Notes under the pieces: generated by a model
Databases searched by the model: none
Seen by the model: the letters and a program-made list of their open reading frames with translations, nothing else
Told to the model about the DNA's origin: nothing
Shown here: in pieces, positions 1-8,329 of the stretch
How positions within the stretch are numbered: the first letter of the stretch is position 1
How the letters are laid out: every line of letters starts with the position of its first letter
Source: Methylovulum psychrotolerans
GTDB taxonomy: Bacteria; Pseudomonadota; Gammaproteobacteria; Methylococcales; Methylomonadaceae
Direction of reading: 5' to 3'
Length of the DNA: 36,154 bases
Assembly: GCF_002923755.1 (NCBI RefSeq)
Contig: NZ_PGFZ01000011.1
Coordinates: 1-36,154 of the forward strand
Translations under genes and position numbers: made by a program

Positions 1-117
1 CGCGACGGCCATGCCAAAACTCCACAACGCCAAGCCCAATGCCTGTGGCTTGCTGAGGGACGGAAAATGCATGGCAATCGTGTCGATCCATTGGTATAGT
101 TCTGGATGGCGGGGCAT
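1..117 (-). CDS. Transposase, N-terminal fragment (runs off left edge)
   Basis: The first 39 codons of a gene begin at an ATG at 117-115 on the minus strand and run off the left edge. A good ribosome binding site (GGAGGTG) lies about 6 nt upstream. The translation begins MPRHPELYQWIDTIAMHF and continues with SLSKPQALGLALWSFGM. From memory this resembles the start of DDE transposases common in proteobacterial genomes; the catalytic domain lies outside the window, so the assignment rests on this short stretch. It is the only sign of a classical insertion sequence on this side. The element's end should lie within roughly 118-300, but I could not define a terminal repeat. Confidence 0.5.
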   Translation of the reverse strand, partial: MPRHPELYQWIDTIAMHFPSLSKPQALGLALWSFGMAVA

Positions 118-548
118 GGCGGCACCTCCGGTAAACGGATGTTGATGACACTCATCAATTTACTCTCAACGCTTTGCCCCGTCACTTTTTAAAAACCTAC
201 ACTTGTAAGGGGAAAGCTGGGAGGGGGAGCCGTGCTGCCGTATTTTATTCATGCACGTTCCTTATCGGGTTTCAGACCCTATTATAAGCGGTTTTTAGGC
301 AAATGAAGGGCTTATGATTGCCCGTTATCGGAGGCGGGGTGTGTAATGGTGTTTTTTGAGCCAGGCCATCAGGATAAACCACCGTGCCGGTAGCATCCCA
401 CGCTTGTCGGTATGTCCTGCAATGTATTGATTTAAAACTGATGTGCGGCGAATTAATTTTGTGATAAATGGCGCACTAACGTACAATTAGCCCATAAATA
501 CCTTGGCATCGCCAAGACTGCCCCCCCAAAATAAAATCCGGCTTTAAC
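118..548. other. Intergenic region with no gene recognised
   Basis: No convincing coding frame is seen here. It should contain the outer end of the insertion sequence whose transposase starts at 117, and the promoter of the PEP-CTERM gene that starts at 549. I could not pick out a clear -35/-10 pair or terminal inverted repeat. Confidence 0.4.
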
Positions 549-1256
549 ATGATGAAAATAAAACGTAATTTACTCCTTGCCCTAGCGCTCAGTTCCGGCG
601 TGGCCCATGCCAATATGGTTAACAGTAACCTGTCTGGGTTCACGGCCATCGGCAGTGCCGAACTGTCGTCGGTTGACTATATCAATAATCAAGACAAGGG
701 CGCGGCGTTTCAGGCGAACCGCATTCAGGCCGTTCCCGGCAGTGGCGGCAATACCAGTGTCGTCAACATGGCGGATGCTTGGAATATCCATGACGGTGTC
801 CATAACAACGCTTATTCGGGGGTCAGCACCGTTGTTAATGGCCTGATTGCCGGACGGACGTACGCACTGAGTTTCTACGAATCGGCCGCCAACCGCACAC
901 CGGCTGGTTCAGGCAACCCAAGCTTCACGACAACAGGCGCGAACACCACCTTGTATTGGGCCGTTTCGCTAGGCGGTGGCTTGGTTGTTAACAGTACCCG
1001 TGTCACCATGGACACCAGCAAAGATTATGCGTTGCCTTGGACATTAGTGACGGTGAATGTCACGGCGGGGGCGGGCAACAATTTGTTGCAATTTCTTGCC
1101 AACTCAACACTGGGCGTTTCTCCTGAACCGCTGTTGTTACTGGGCAATGTCGTTCTGACGACGAGTAACCTGCCCGAACCCAATATCATCTGGTTGTTAT
1201 TTTCTGGGGTCTTAGCGGCTTCAATCGGCCTAAAACGCCGCAATACCACGGTTTGA
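549..1256 (+). CDS. PEP-CTERM sorting domain protein
   Basis: A 235-aa exported protein with an N-terminal signal peptide (MMKIKRNLLLALALSSGVAHA). The middle is rich in Gly, Ser, Thr and Asn. It ends with a PEP-CTERM tripartite tail: the motif LPEPN near residue 210, one transmembrane helix, and a short basic end (LKRRN). In this family the tail is recognised by an exosortase, and substrates are usually surface or extracellular proteins linked to exopolysaccharide. The mature domain is probably a beta-sandwich adhesion or carbohydrate-binding type, but I do not recognise a named domain. Two consecutive ATG codons (549 and 552) could each be the start, and no strong ribosome binding site precedes them. 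No exosortase gene lies in the window, so the sorting enzyme must be elsewhere. Confidence 0.75.
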   Translation: MMKIKRNLLLALALSSGVAHANMVNSNLSGFTAIGSAELSSVDYINNQDKGAAFQANRIQAVPGSGGNTSVVNMADAWNIHDGVHNNAYSGVSTVVNGLIAGRTYALSFYESAANRTPAGSGNPSFTTTGANTTLYWAVSLGGGLVVNSTRVTMDTSKDYALPWTLVTVNVTAGAGNNLLQFLANSTLGVSPEPLLLLGNVVLTTSNLPEPNIIWLLFSGVLAASIGLKRRNTTV

Positions 1257-1326
1257 TTGCAACACCCTTAAATCGGTAGCCGGTATCGCTGCCAGCGGAT
1301 GCGCAGATTTTACAAATGAGTGCTTG

Positions 1327-2178
1327 ATGTCCCCAGAAATAATAATGAACCAGTGGGCGCATCTGCTGGAAGGTATGGACCAAAAAGCCTTGTCGCTGGC
1401 GACATGGTTTTTGGTTGCCTTGTGTGCCATTGCCCCGTTAGAAAAAATCTTTTATATCAAACGGCAAGATTTGTTTAGGAAAGATTTTATCAGCGATGTG
1501 GCCTATTTTTTTCTCAGCGGCATCTTGCCGTCTTTTTTGTTGGTCATTACCACCAGCATTATTGTGCTGGGGTTCCGGTCAGCACTGCCCGCCGAATGGT
1601 TTGCTTATGGGCAAAGTTTGCCCGTCGGTGTCCGTATCGTGGCGATTATTGTCGTGGGCGATTTTGGCTTTTATTGGGCGCACCGTTGGGCGCATGAAAT
1701 CCCTTGGGTTTGGCGTATCCATTCTATCCACCATAGCCCAACCGCCGTTGACTGGTTAGTCGCCACGCGTGTACATCCCTTAGAAGTGGTGTTTCTGCGC
1801 AGCATCAGTTTTATTCCGGTTTGCGGCTTAGGTTTGGTGGACTTTTCCGGCGCTAAGGCCGATCTGCCCTCATTGCTGTTATTGTCGTTTAATAATATTT
1901 GGGGCATTTTTATCCACGCGAACGTTAAGTTCCGCTTCGGCTGGCTGGAACAGCTTATTTCTACCCCCCACTTTCACCATTGGCATCATGCGAATGGCAG
2001 CGCGTTGGTGGTTAACAAAAATTATGCGGCGCTGTTGCCTGTTTATGACAGGCTGTTCGGTACGCTGCATCAGCCAAAAACACATTTTCCGGCGGCTTAT
2101 GGCATATCAAGCTACTTGCCCGAAGGCTTGCTCAAACAATTGGTTTATCCTTTTACTTGGTTTTTGCTAAGAAAATAA
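1327..2178 (+). CDS. Sterol desaturase / fatty acid hydroxylase family membrane protein
   Basis: A 283-aa integral membrane di-iron oxygenase of the fatty acid hydroxylase superfamily. The histidine clusters that bind the iron pair are present: HRWAH near residue 119, HSIHH near 132, and HFHHWHH near 215. About four hydrophobic segments surround them, two before the first cluster. Members hydroxylate or desaturate sterols, carotenoids or lipid acyl chains using O2; the substrate cannot be read from the sequence. The ATG at 1327 is chosen over an adjacent TTG at 1324; the ATG at 1345 is also possible. It follows the PEP-CTERM gene by 70 nt and converges on lnt, with a strong hairpin between them. 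Confidence 0.85.
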   Translation: MSPEIIMNQWAHLLEGMDQKALSLATWFLVALCAIAPLEKIFYIKRQDLFRKDFISDVAYFFLSGILPSFLLVITTSIIVLGFRSALPAEWFAYGQSLPVGVRIVAIIVVGDFGFYWAHRWAHEIPWVWRIHSIHHSPTAVDWLVATRVHPLEVVFLRSISFIPVCGLGLVDFSGAKADLPSLLLLSFNNIWGIFIHANVKFRFGWLEQLISTPHFHHWHHANGSALVVNKNYAALLPVYDRLFGTLHQPKTHFPAAYGISSYLPEGLLKQLVYPFTWFLLRK

Positions 2179-2240
2179 TCCTGATATCCGATAAAGGATA
2201 GCTGGGAAAGCATTCAGGCAAACGCTAAAGGGTATGGATC

Positions 2241-2292
2241 TTGGAGCGCGGGCATCTTGCCCGCTCTTGCGGGCAAGATGCCCGCGCTCCAA
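2241..2292. repeat. Perfect 24-bp inverted repeat (REP-like hairpin)
   Basis: Two 24-bp arms (2241-2264 and 2269-2292) are perfect reverse complements around a 4-nt loop (tctt). It sits between the convergent sterol desaturase gene and lnt. A run of A follows on the plus strand, so lnt transcripts on the minus strand would have U residues just before the hairpin, not after it. It is therefore not a classical intrinsic terminator. The arm sequence recurs at 15893-15916 and in degenerate form at 8247-8277. Confidence 0.85.
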
Positions 2293-2325
2293 AAAAGAGG
2301 CCGCCGTATTTTAGCCCGGCCACCC

Positions 2326-3885
2326 CTAACCGCCCCTACGCCCAGGCCACCACAGCACCGCCGCCAACGCCGCCCACAGCAGTCCCGGCAACAACCAGAA
2401 ATAAGTTTGGTAAAAAGTCGCTTGCGGCTGTTGGCGGTAGGGGATTTTATACAGCCCCGCCCACGGTTTATCTATCGGCGACAGTTCCAGCACTTCGCCG
2501 GAAGCCAGGCCGACGGTGGAAATCCCGCTATTGGTCACCCGCAGCACCGGGCGGCGAAACTCCACACCGCGCCCTAAGGTCATATACAAATGCTGGTAAG
2601 GCTCCTGCCAATCGCCGTACCATGAATCATTGGTGACATTGACGATAAACTGCGCCCCCAATTGTGCCAGCGACCGCGAGAAACGCGGGAACAGGCTCTC
2701 GTAACAAATCTGCGCCCCCATCTTAAACCCATGCAGCTTTAACAGCTCGGAAGGCCCCGCGCCCCGCGCAAAATGGCCGGTGGCGGGTAGCCATTCGCGG
2801 ATGACCGGAAAATAATCCTCGCCGGGGATAAACTCGCCAAAGGCCAACAAAATCGTCTTACTGTAATGCGGCGGCTGTTCGTGGCCGTTTTCGTCAAATA
2901 CAAACAGCGAATTGGTGAGGCGTTTGGTGCCGGTTTCGACACTGTAGGCGCCAGTCAGCAACGGCACTTGCTGCTGGCGGACAAACGCCGTCAAGGCTTG
3001 CGATTGCGGCGACTGCCGAAACCAATCGCCAAGCAAATACGGGAAAGCGGTTTCCGGCCACATCACCAAATCAATTTTGGTGTCCTTGTGCGCGGCAATC
3101 GCCTCGGCAGTCAGCGTTTGGTAACGCTGCCAGATCACCTCGCGCAAATTCTTGCCCAACTCCGCCGCCAGCTTGTCCTCGCTGTTGATACTGCCTTGCA
3201 CCAGTAAGGCATTGACGGTCGCGTCCGGCGCAGGCAAGCGCGATTTTAGCCACAGCCCGCCGCAGTTGAGCAGGACAAAGCCTATCAAGACGGGCAGGGC
3301 GGGCAACCAGCCGCCCTCGTTGCGGCGGTTTTGCCACGCCAGCAGCAAGGGCAGGTTGGTCATGACCGTCAGCGCACTTAAGCCGCTAAAGCCGATACAC
3401 TCCGCCCACTGGTATATGGGCAGACCTGCGCCGTACCAAGAATAACCAAAATTCCAATCGAACAGGGTATAAGAATTGGCCTCGCACAGCGTCGTCACCA
3501 AGGCTAAGGCCAGCAGTGAGCGCGCGCCCGTACGCCCCCACCAGCGTTGGCCGACAAACCACAGCAGCCCGGCCACCGGAACGTAGAGGTTGGCGACCAG
3601 CGCGTATACCATCAGCCCCAGCACCGCCCATGGCCAATCCAAATGCGCGAACTGGTGCAAAGTCAGGGCGACCCAGTTAAAACCGATCAGGGTAAACACA
3701 AACGCGCTCAATAAGCCGCCCAGTAATATGCCTAGCCACCCGGTTTGTTGCCGCCAAAACAACCATAACGGCACAAAGCCGAACAAAGCCGCCCACGGCG
3801 GGAAGGGGATATAGCTGGTGCCGATGAAAATACCGGCGTAAACCGGCAGTAGCCACGGGTGTCGGAAGCAGGCGGGTAGGGTCAT
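2326..3885 (-). CDS. lnt: Apolipoprotein N-acyltransferase
   Basis: A 519-aa inner-membrane enzyme catalysing the last step of lipoprotein maturation: transfer of an acyl chain from phospholipid to the N-terminal cysteine of apolipoprotein. The N-terminal part (about residues 1-215) is a bundle of hydrophobic helices. The rest is a periplasmic nitrilase-like domain followed by a last membrane helix near 490-510. The catalytic triad is visible as Glu278 (WPETAFPY), Lys343 (SKTILLAFGEF) and Cys394 (GAQICYESLFP), close to E267/K335/C387 of the E. coli enzyme. NVTNDSWYGDW is also conserved. The length is normal for the family. In many proteobacteria corC lies upstream, but here the upstream 450 bp hold only repeats. 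Several predicted lipoproteins in this window would be substrates. Confidence 0.97.
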   Translation of the reverse strand: MTLPACFRHPWLLPVYAGIFIGTSYIPFPPWAALFGFVPLWLFWRQQTGWLGILLGGLLSAFVFTLIGFNWVALTLHQFAHLDWPWAVLGLMVYALVANLYVPVAGLLWFVGQRWWGRTGARSLLALALVTTLCEANSYTLFDWNFGYSWYGAGLPIYQWAECIGFSGLSALTVMTNLPLLLAWQNRRNEGGWLPALPVLIGFVLLNCGGLWLKSRLPAPDATVNALLVQGSINSEDKLAAELGKNLREVIWQRYQTLTAEAIAAHKDTKIDLVMWPETAFPYLLGDWFRQSPQSQALTAFVRQQQVPLLTGAYSVETGTKRLTNSLFVFDENGHEQPPHYSKTILLAFGEFIPGEDYFPVIREWLPATGHFARGAGPSELLKLHGFKMGAQICYESLFPRFSRSLAQLGAQFIVNVTNDSWYGDWQEPYQHLYMTLGRGVEFRRPVLRVTNSGISTVGLASGEVLELSPIDKPWAGLYKIPYRQQPQATFYQTYFWLLPGLLWAALAAVLWWPGRRGG

Positions 3886-4043
3886 TTATGGGGTTAGGGT
3901 AGTGGCAAAGAGGGCTTACTTTAGCATATTTCGGTTAAAAATAGGTGTCCTGGCCAGCGGTTTGGGGGGGCTGGCAGAAACGGCGGGTAAGGGTTTTTAA
4001 GTAACCACTTATTAATCATTTTACCTTTTTATCTCTGCAAGGC

Positions 4044-4166
4044 TCCCTTCGGCTTCGCTCAGGGAGCGCGGGCTTCGCTCAGGGAGCCGGGCTTCGCTCA
4101 GGGAGCACAAGCTTCGCTCAGGGGATAGTTTGCCCATGCCCCGTTCCCTGAGCGAAGCCGAAGGGA
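4044..4166. repeat. Tandem and inverted GCTTCGCTCAGGGAGC repeats
   Basis: Four units of the form GCTTCGCTCAGGGAGC follow one another with a period of about 20 bp (starting near 4051, 4071, 4090 and 4110). The last is imperfect. The reverse complement (CCCTGAGCGAAGCCGAAGGG) stands at 4146-4165, so the block can fold into a long stem. This sequence type is widely dispersed in proteobacterial genomes. The rest of the 3886-4340 gap shows no gene. Confidence 0.8.
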
Positions 4167-4340
4167 ATGGGGGAGGGCTTTTCCCCCTAGCGTCCACCTG
4201 TAGGGTGGTTAACCTTTACCCTAGAAAAGTAGGGCGGCAAAATATAAATAGTCACTCTTAAGTTAATGAATTAAAATCACCTACCCGGTTCGTGGGCATT
4301 TATCTATTGCCAAGCCAATGATTATTTTCCTAAAGGGATT

Positions 4341-4676
4341 GTGCCCGTGAGAAACAGCAAGCATTTCATCCAAACCCGCATTAAAGAATTTATTCTGCCG
4401 CCTTTCCGTGACGGTTTGGTGCTGGGCAAAAATTCGCCCATCGGCAGCAAGGCGATGCGCCAAGCCTTAGAATTGTTAGTTGCCACACCCTTTGAGCATA
4501 TCGAGATAGAGGATGACGTTATCCAATATATTCTGGTCAGAAAAACCCTGTTACGGCGGATTGACCAAGACAAATTGGTGGAGTTTGTCCTAAAGAGCAT
4601 TAAGCCGTTTATGGGCGAAGAGGAGATCCTCTACCTTGAGCTGGACGTTGAAGTCCAATTTGAGACGGAGTTATAG
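4341..4676 (+). CDS. Conserved-looking hypothetical protein, 111 aa
   Basis: A small cytosolic protein with no signal peptide or membrane segment; I do not recognise its family. It starts with GTG at 4341 behind a good ribosome binding site (AAAGGG, 4332-4337). A second GTG at 4347 is a possible alternative. The sequence alternates charged and hydrophobic stretches (residues about 35-60 and 75-105) and ends in an acidic tail (EEEILYLELDVEVQFETEL), suggesting a small alpha/beta fold. It lies 85 nt ahead of the c-di-GMP gene on the same strand, so the two may be co-transcribed. Confidence 0.65.
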   Translation: MPVRNSKHFIQTRIKEFILPPFRDGLVLGKNSPIGSKAMRQALELLVATPFEHIEIEDDVIQYILVRKTLLRRIDQDKLVEFVLKSIKPFMGEEEILYLELDVEVQFETEL

Positions 4677-4761
4677 CGTTATCGGGTTGAGCCCGTTCAC
4701 TGTCCATGCCGCCGCCGGTCGGTCAAACCCTACGCTTGTTATCATCTAAATTCCATGAGTT

Positions 4762-7047
4762 ATGAATGAACTGATTGCCGCCGATGCCTACGCTGATAAT
4801 GTTGTCCATGTCGATGCCCATATCCGGCCCGCCCCCAACCGTACCGCCGGGACAGTGTACGCCGTTTTTTCCACGGCAATATTAGGTGATGCCGAAGGCG
4901 AGTTTCAGGGTTTGGTCACCGATATGGACATTTCGTTTACCCCGCAACGCATCTTTGCCGATTTGGTCAACCCCCATCCCTTAGAGCCGGTCAATGCCAA
5001 TACGCCTTTAACCGAAGTGGAGACCTTATTTAACAGCTTTGTGGAAGCTTTGGCGGTTGTTGATGACAACGGCCATTTTGTCGGGGCGGTGACGCGCAAC
5101 AGTGTGCTGAAAGCCTTGCTGAACCGCGAACGGGAGTTGCTGATAAAAACCCGGGAGCTTAACCTCCAAATTGCCGAAGATCATGAAAAGCTGACCCTAT
5201 GGTCTGCCCGCCTGGCCGAGCTGCATCTGGCCTCCCGTACGTTGTTAAGCGTGTTGGCGCATACTCAAATCGAAAACGACATTTTGCAATCGGGCATTGA
5301 GGCCTTGTGCCACCTTTTGCAGGCACGCTACGGGGCGGTCAGCCTCATTAACGACGCGGATGAACTGACGCATTTTTTGCATACTGGCCTGAGCGAAGCG
5401 CAAATCAACGGCATAAGGCAACTGCCGCAAGGGCGGGGGCTGTTGGGCGCAGTAATCAATGAAAACACCGCCATCCGCTTGGAGAATTTGGCGGCTGACC
5501 CGCGTAGTGTCGGCTTTCCGCCCGGACACCCGCCGATGACTTCATTATTAGCCGTACCTGTCGCCAATTTAGGCCGGGTCTATGGGCGGATTTACCTGTG
5601 CGACAAACTCGACGGTACGCCGTTCCTGCCCGAAGACGAGCTGTTAGCGATGAGCTTTGCCACCTCGCTGTCGTTGATTTTGGATAATGCCCGCGAGATC
5701 CAAGAAATTAAGCGCGGGCAACAGCATTTATATCAATTGGCGCATTTTGACCGCCTGACCGGCTTGCCCAACCGCGAACTGGCCCATGACCGGATTCGCC
5801 AAGCCTTGGCCAACAGCCACCGCCACCAGACCAAGTTAGCGGTGATTTTTGCCGATCTGGATAATTTTAAGCATGTTAACGATTCGCTAGGCCATGCGGT
5901 CGGCGATGAATTGTTAAAAGCGGTGGCCGCGCGGCTTAAGCAGTGTATCCGCGAAAGCGACACCGTCGCCCGCTTAGGCGGCGATGAGTTTTTGATTTTA
6001 TTGCCCGGCATTACCGATGTGCAGCACATTATTGCCGTCGCACAAAAAATTAAGGACACCTTGCAGCCTCTTTTTAAAATCGCCGGGCAGGAAATTTTTA
6101 TCAGCATCAGTATCGGCATCAGCATTTATCCCGATGACTCCATAGAAATTGGCGAATTGTTGCGCGATGCCGATACCGCGATGTACCATGCGAAAAATAG
6201 TGGCCGCAACAACTTCCAATTTTTTACCGAGCAAATGAACGCCATTGTCCAGCGGCAGATGCGTTTGATCTCGGTGTTAAGCGGGGCTTTGGAGCGCGGC
6301 CAGTTTTTGCTGAAATACCAGCCCCAAATCGCCTTGCGGACGGGTAAAATGATAGGGGTAGAGGCGTTACTGCGCTGGCAAAGTCCCGAATTGGGCGACA
6401 TTTCACCCAACGAATTTATTCCCGTAGCGGAATCGGCAGGGCTGATCATCGCCATCAGCGATTGGGTGCTGATGGAGGCCTGTCTTCAGGGCAAGCAGTG
6501 GCTAGACCAAGGCTTAACAGGCCTGCGGGTGGCCGTTAACCTGTCGGCGGTACAATTCCAGCAACCCCACTTAGCCGAAAAAGTCCGGCAAGCCCTCGCC
6601 GCCACCGGATTTCCGGCCGAGTTGCTGGAGCTGGAGATTACCGAAAGCATTATGATGTCCGACAAAAATGCCATTATTACCCTGCTCGACGAACTGAAAG
6701 CTCTAGGTACACAGATTTCCATCGATGATTTTGGCACCGGCTACTCTTCGCTAAGCTATCTCAAACGCTTACCGATTGACCGGGTTAAAATCGACCAGTC
6801 TTTTGTCCGCGATGTCGTCATCGACCCCAACGATGCCGCGATAGTCACCGCGATTATCGCCATGACCCATGGCCTGAATTTAGAAGTGATTGCCGAAGGC
6901 GTGGAAACCCAAGCGCAATTGGAATTTTTGCTCAGCAAAGGCTGTTACTATGCCCAAGGCTACCATTTCAGCAAACCCGTCGGGGAGCAAACCATACCCG
7001 CACTTTGGCATAGCGGTTTTGCTGTTAGTCGGGGTGAAGATTGTTAA
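4762..7047 (+). CDS. CBS-GAF-GGDEF-EAL cyclic-di-GMP turnover protein
   Basis: A 761-aa soluble signalling protein. In order: a CBS pair (about 1-118, the first copy possibly incomplete), a short helical linker, a GAF domain (about 160-310), a GGDEF domain and an EAL domain (about 500-755). The diguanylate cyclase motif GGDEF is intact at 406-410. An inhibitory I-site RESD (397-400) stands five residues before it. The phosphodiesterase motifs are also present: EAL at 534-536, the ITES glutamate, DDFGTGYSS and EGVE. Both activities are therefore possible, with CBS (nucleotide) and GAF (small ligand) as sensory inputs. There is no transmembrane segment. The ATG at 4762 is used; an ATG at 4755 is out of frame and stops at once. 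Confidence 0.93.
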   Translation: MNELIAADAYADNVVHVDAHIRPAPNRTAGTVYAVFSTAILGDAEGEFQGLVTDMDISFTPQRIFADLVNPHPLEPVNANTPLTEVETLFNSFVEALAVVDDNGHFVGAVTRNSVLKALLNRERELLIKTRELNLQIAEDHEKLTLWSARLAELHLASRTLLSVLAHTQIENDILQSGIEALCHLLQARYGAVSLINDADELTHFLHTGLSEAQINGIRQLPQGRGLLGAVINENTAIRLENLAADPRSVGFPPGHPPMTSLLAVPVANLGRVYGRIYLCDKLDGTPFLPEDELLAMSFATSLSLILDNAREIQEIKRGQQHLYQLAHFDRLTGLPNRELAHDRIRQALANSHRHQTKLAVIFADLDNFKHVNDSLGHAVGDELLKAVAARLKQCIRESDTVARLGGDEFLILLPGITDVQHIIAVAQKIKDTLQPLFKIAGQEIFISISIGISIYPDDSIEIGELLRDADTAMYHAKNSGRNNFQFFTEQMNAIVQRQMRLISVLSGALERGQFLLKYQPQIALRTGKMIGVEALLRWQSPELGDISPNEFIPVAESAGLIIAISDWVLMEACLQGKQWLDQGLTGLRVAVNLSAVQFQQPHLAEKVRQALAATGFPAELLELEITESIMMSDKNAIITLLDELKALGTQISIDDFGTGYSSLSYLKRLPIDRVKIDQSFVRDVVIDPNDAAIVTAIIAMTHGLNLEVIAEGVETQAQLEFLLSKGCYYAQGYHFSKPVGEQTIPALWHSGFAVSRGEDC

Positions 7048-7118
7048 GGTTGGCGTTTCCAAGCTTCCATACTTTTATTCTGATTGTACCAAATTATGGG
7101 GCAGTTAATACCCAATCA

Positions 7119-7458
7119 CTCGATCATCAAGTTTTTAATATTTGGATAAATAGTTCGGCTATCGGATATTAGAAAAGAATACAAGCTAATTTAAAACAAC
7201 ATGTTGCAATGGAATCCGGTTCCCTCCCCTGATGGGGAGGGCTAGGGTGGGGAGAATCTAAACAAGGTTTTTTTCATTAAATGGACTAAAGACAGTCTGA
7301 TTAAAATCTCTGAGCCATTAGAGTAAGCTATTGATTTTATTCTCCCCACCCCAGCCCTCCCCATCAGGGGAGGGAGCCGTCTTACCCTACAGGCTTGTGT
7401 TTTTAACAAATGCTTCACCCTATTCAGGTCGGGCTTTATGAAAAACTTAAACATCGAG
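7119..7458. mobile_element. MITE-like palindromic element, copy 1
   Basis: A non-coding element of about 340 bp bounded by CTCGATCATCAAGTTTTT (7119-7136) and an imperfect inverted copy AAAAACTTAAACATCGAG (7441-7458). Inside are two long inverted arms near 7221-7258 and 7341-7375, each holding the self-complementary core CCCTCCCCTGATGGGGAGGG. It lies downstream of the c-di-GMP gene, and four more copies occur in the window. It has no transposase, so it would be moved in trans. Confidence 0.8.
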
Positions 7459-7534
7459 AATCAATGGGTTACGCGTGAATAGCGCGGACAATCTGGAGAT
7501 ATTTGCTTTGCTGGATAAGGTTTAAGCGGTTATT

Positions 7535-7552
7535 ATAGGACATTTGTCCTAT
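7535..7552. promoter_or_regulatory. Palindrome ATAGGACATTTGTCCTAT upstream of DUF2059 gene
   Basis: Two 8-bp arms (ATAGGACA / TGTCCTAT) are perfect inverted repeats separated by TT. The site lies about 130 nt upstream of the DUF2059 start and is followed by a short T-run (ATTTTTG). It could be the operator of a dimeric regulator, or a weak intrinsic terminator (7-bp stem, 4-nt loop). The sequence alone does not decide. Confidence 0.4.
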
Positions 7553-7680
7553 TTTTGCTTGTGTGCCATATTTATTTTTAAACAAAATCAATTAATTACA
7601 GGTTTTTGAACACGCCCCATAATCCGGTACAATCAGATGATTTGTATGATTTCCCCCCACTTAATCTTGGAGCTTTAAAC

Positions 7681-8115
7681 ATGAAAAAAATGGCTATTGT
7701 TGTGGTCATCGCCACCCTGCTGTCCGCCCACGCGTGGGCTGGGCCGGTCAGCGAGAGTTTGGCTATGGAATACCTGAAAATATCGAAAGTGGAAGATATT
7801 ATCAACGCCACCATCACCCAGTATGACAGCCAACTGTCCGCACAGATCACACCCGGAGACAAGGCGAAACTCCATGATCTTCTGGTAAGGGTTATGGGTT
7901 GGGAGGCCATCAAAGACCAATTGGTTGCCGAGGTGCGGAATGTCTTTACCCAAGAAGAAATTGACGCGTCGATAGCGTTTATGAAAACTCCGGCGGGGGC
8001 ATCGGCAACGGCAAAAGGTGCAGAATTTTCCAAACGGATGGCCTCCATCGTCTCCAGCAATCTACAAAAAAGCATGGTGAACACCGCGCCCCAAGGTGCC
8101 GCCAAGCAACCGTAA
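7681..8115 (+). CDS. DUF2059 family periplasmic protein
   Basis: A 144-aa exported protein with a clear signal peptide (MKKMAIVVVIATLLSAHAWA, cleavage after AWA). The mature part is helical and carries the DUF2059 signature: an acidic FTQEEIDASIAFMKTPAG stretch followed by a conserved helix ending near ASIVS. The family is widespread in proteobacteria and its function is unknown. The frame is open upstream to 7606, but the ATG at 7681 is preferred. It has a ribosome binding site (TTGGAGC) 9 nt upstream and begins the signal peptide directly. It is a single gene, convergent with the outer-membrane factor gene. Confidence 0.85.
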   Translation: MKKMAIVVVIATLLSAHAWAGPVSESLAMEYLKISKVEDIINATITQYDSQLSAQITPGDKAKLHDLLVRVMGWEAIKDQLVAEVRNVFTQEEIDASIAFMKTPAGASATAKGAEFSKRMASIVSSNLQKSMVNTAPQGAAKQP

Positions 8116-8246
8116 ACGCGGTAAGGCGCGTGTAATAGCGATAGCCGTGCACCGCAGTTGGCTTTTTGACATCCGGTATGGTTACCAGCAACACCTTAGG
8201 AATGCGCATAAAATAACCTCGGCATAATGGTGAGGTGGCTTCCTCT

Positions 8247-8277
8247 TTGGGGCGCGGGCATATTACCCGCGCTCCAA
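8247..8277. repeat. Short palindromic repeat (degenerate copy of the 2241 hairpin)
   Basis: TTGGGGCGCGGGCATATT followed by ACCCGCGCTCCAA forms an imperfect inverted repeat in the convergent gap between the DUF2059 gene and the outer-membrane factor gene. It shares the outer half of the 2241-2292 hairpin arm. Confidence 0.6.
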
Positions 8278-8329
8278 GACCCGTACCCTTATGGGCGGAT
8301 GTGCGTCCCTTCGGGCAAGGGCTACAAAA

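Noticed and set aside
2241-2636. Plus-strand frames of 106 and 131 codons over the hairpin and the end of lnt
   Set aside because: They read through the palindromic repeat and antisense to lnt, with Pro/Arg-rich composition.
4044-4166. Possible CRISPR array
   Set aside because: Units are almost contiguous with 3-4 nt between them and no unique spacers of 30 nt or more, and no cas genes are near; it is a tandem dispersed repeat.
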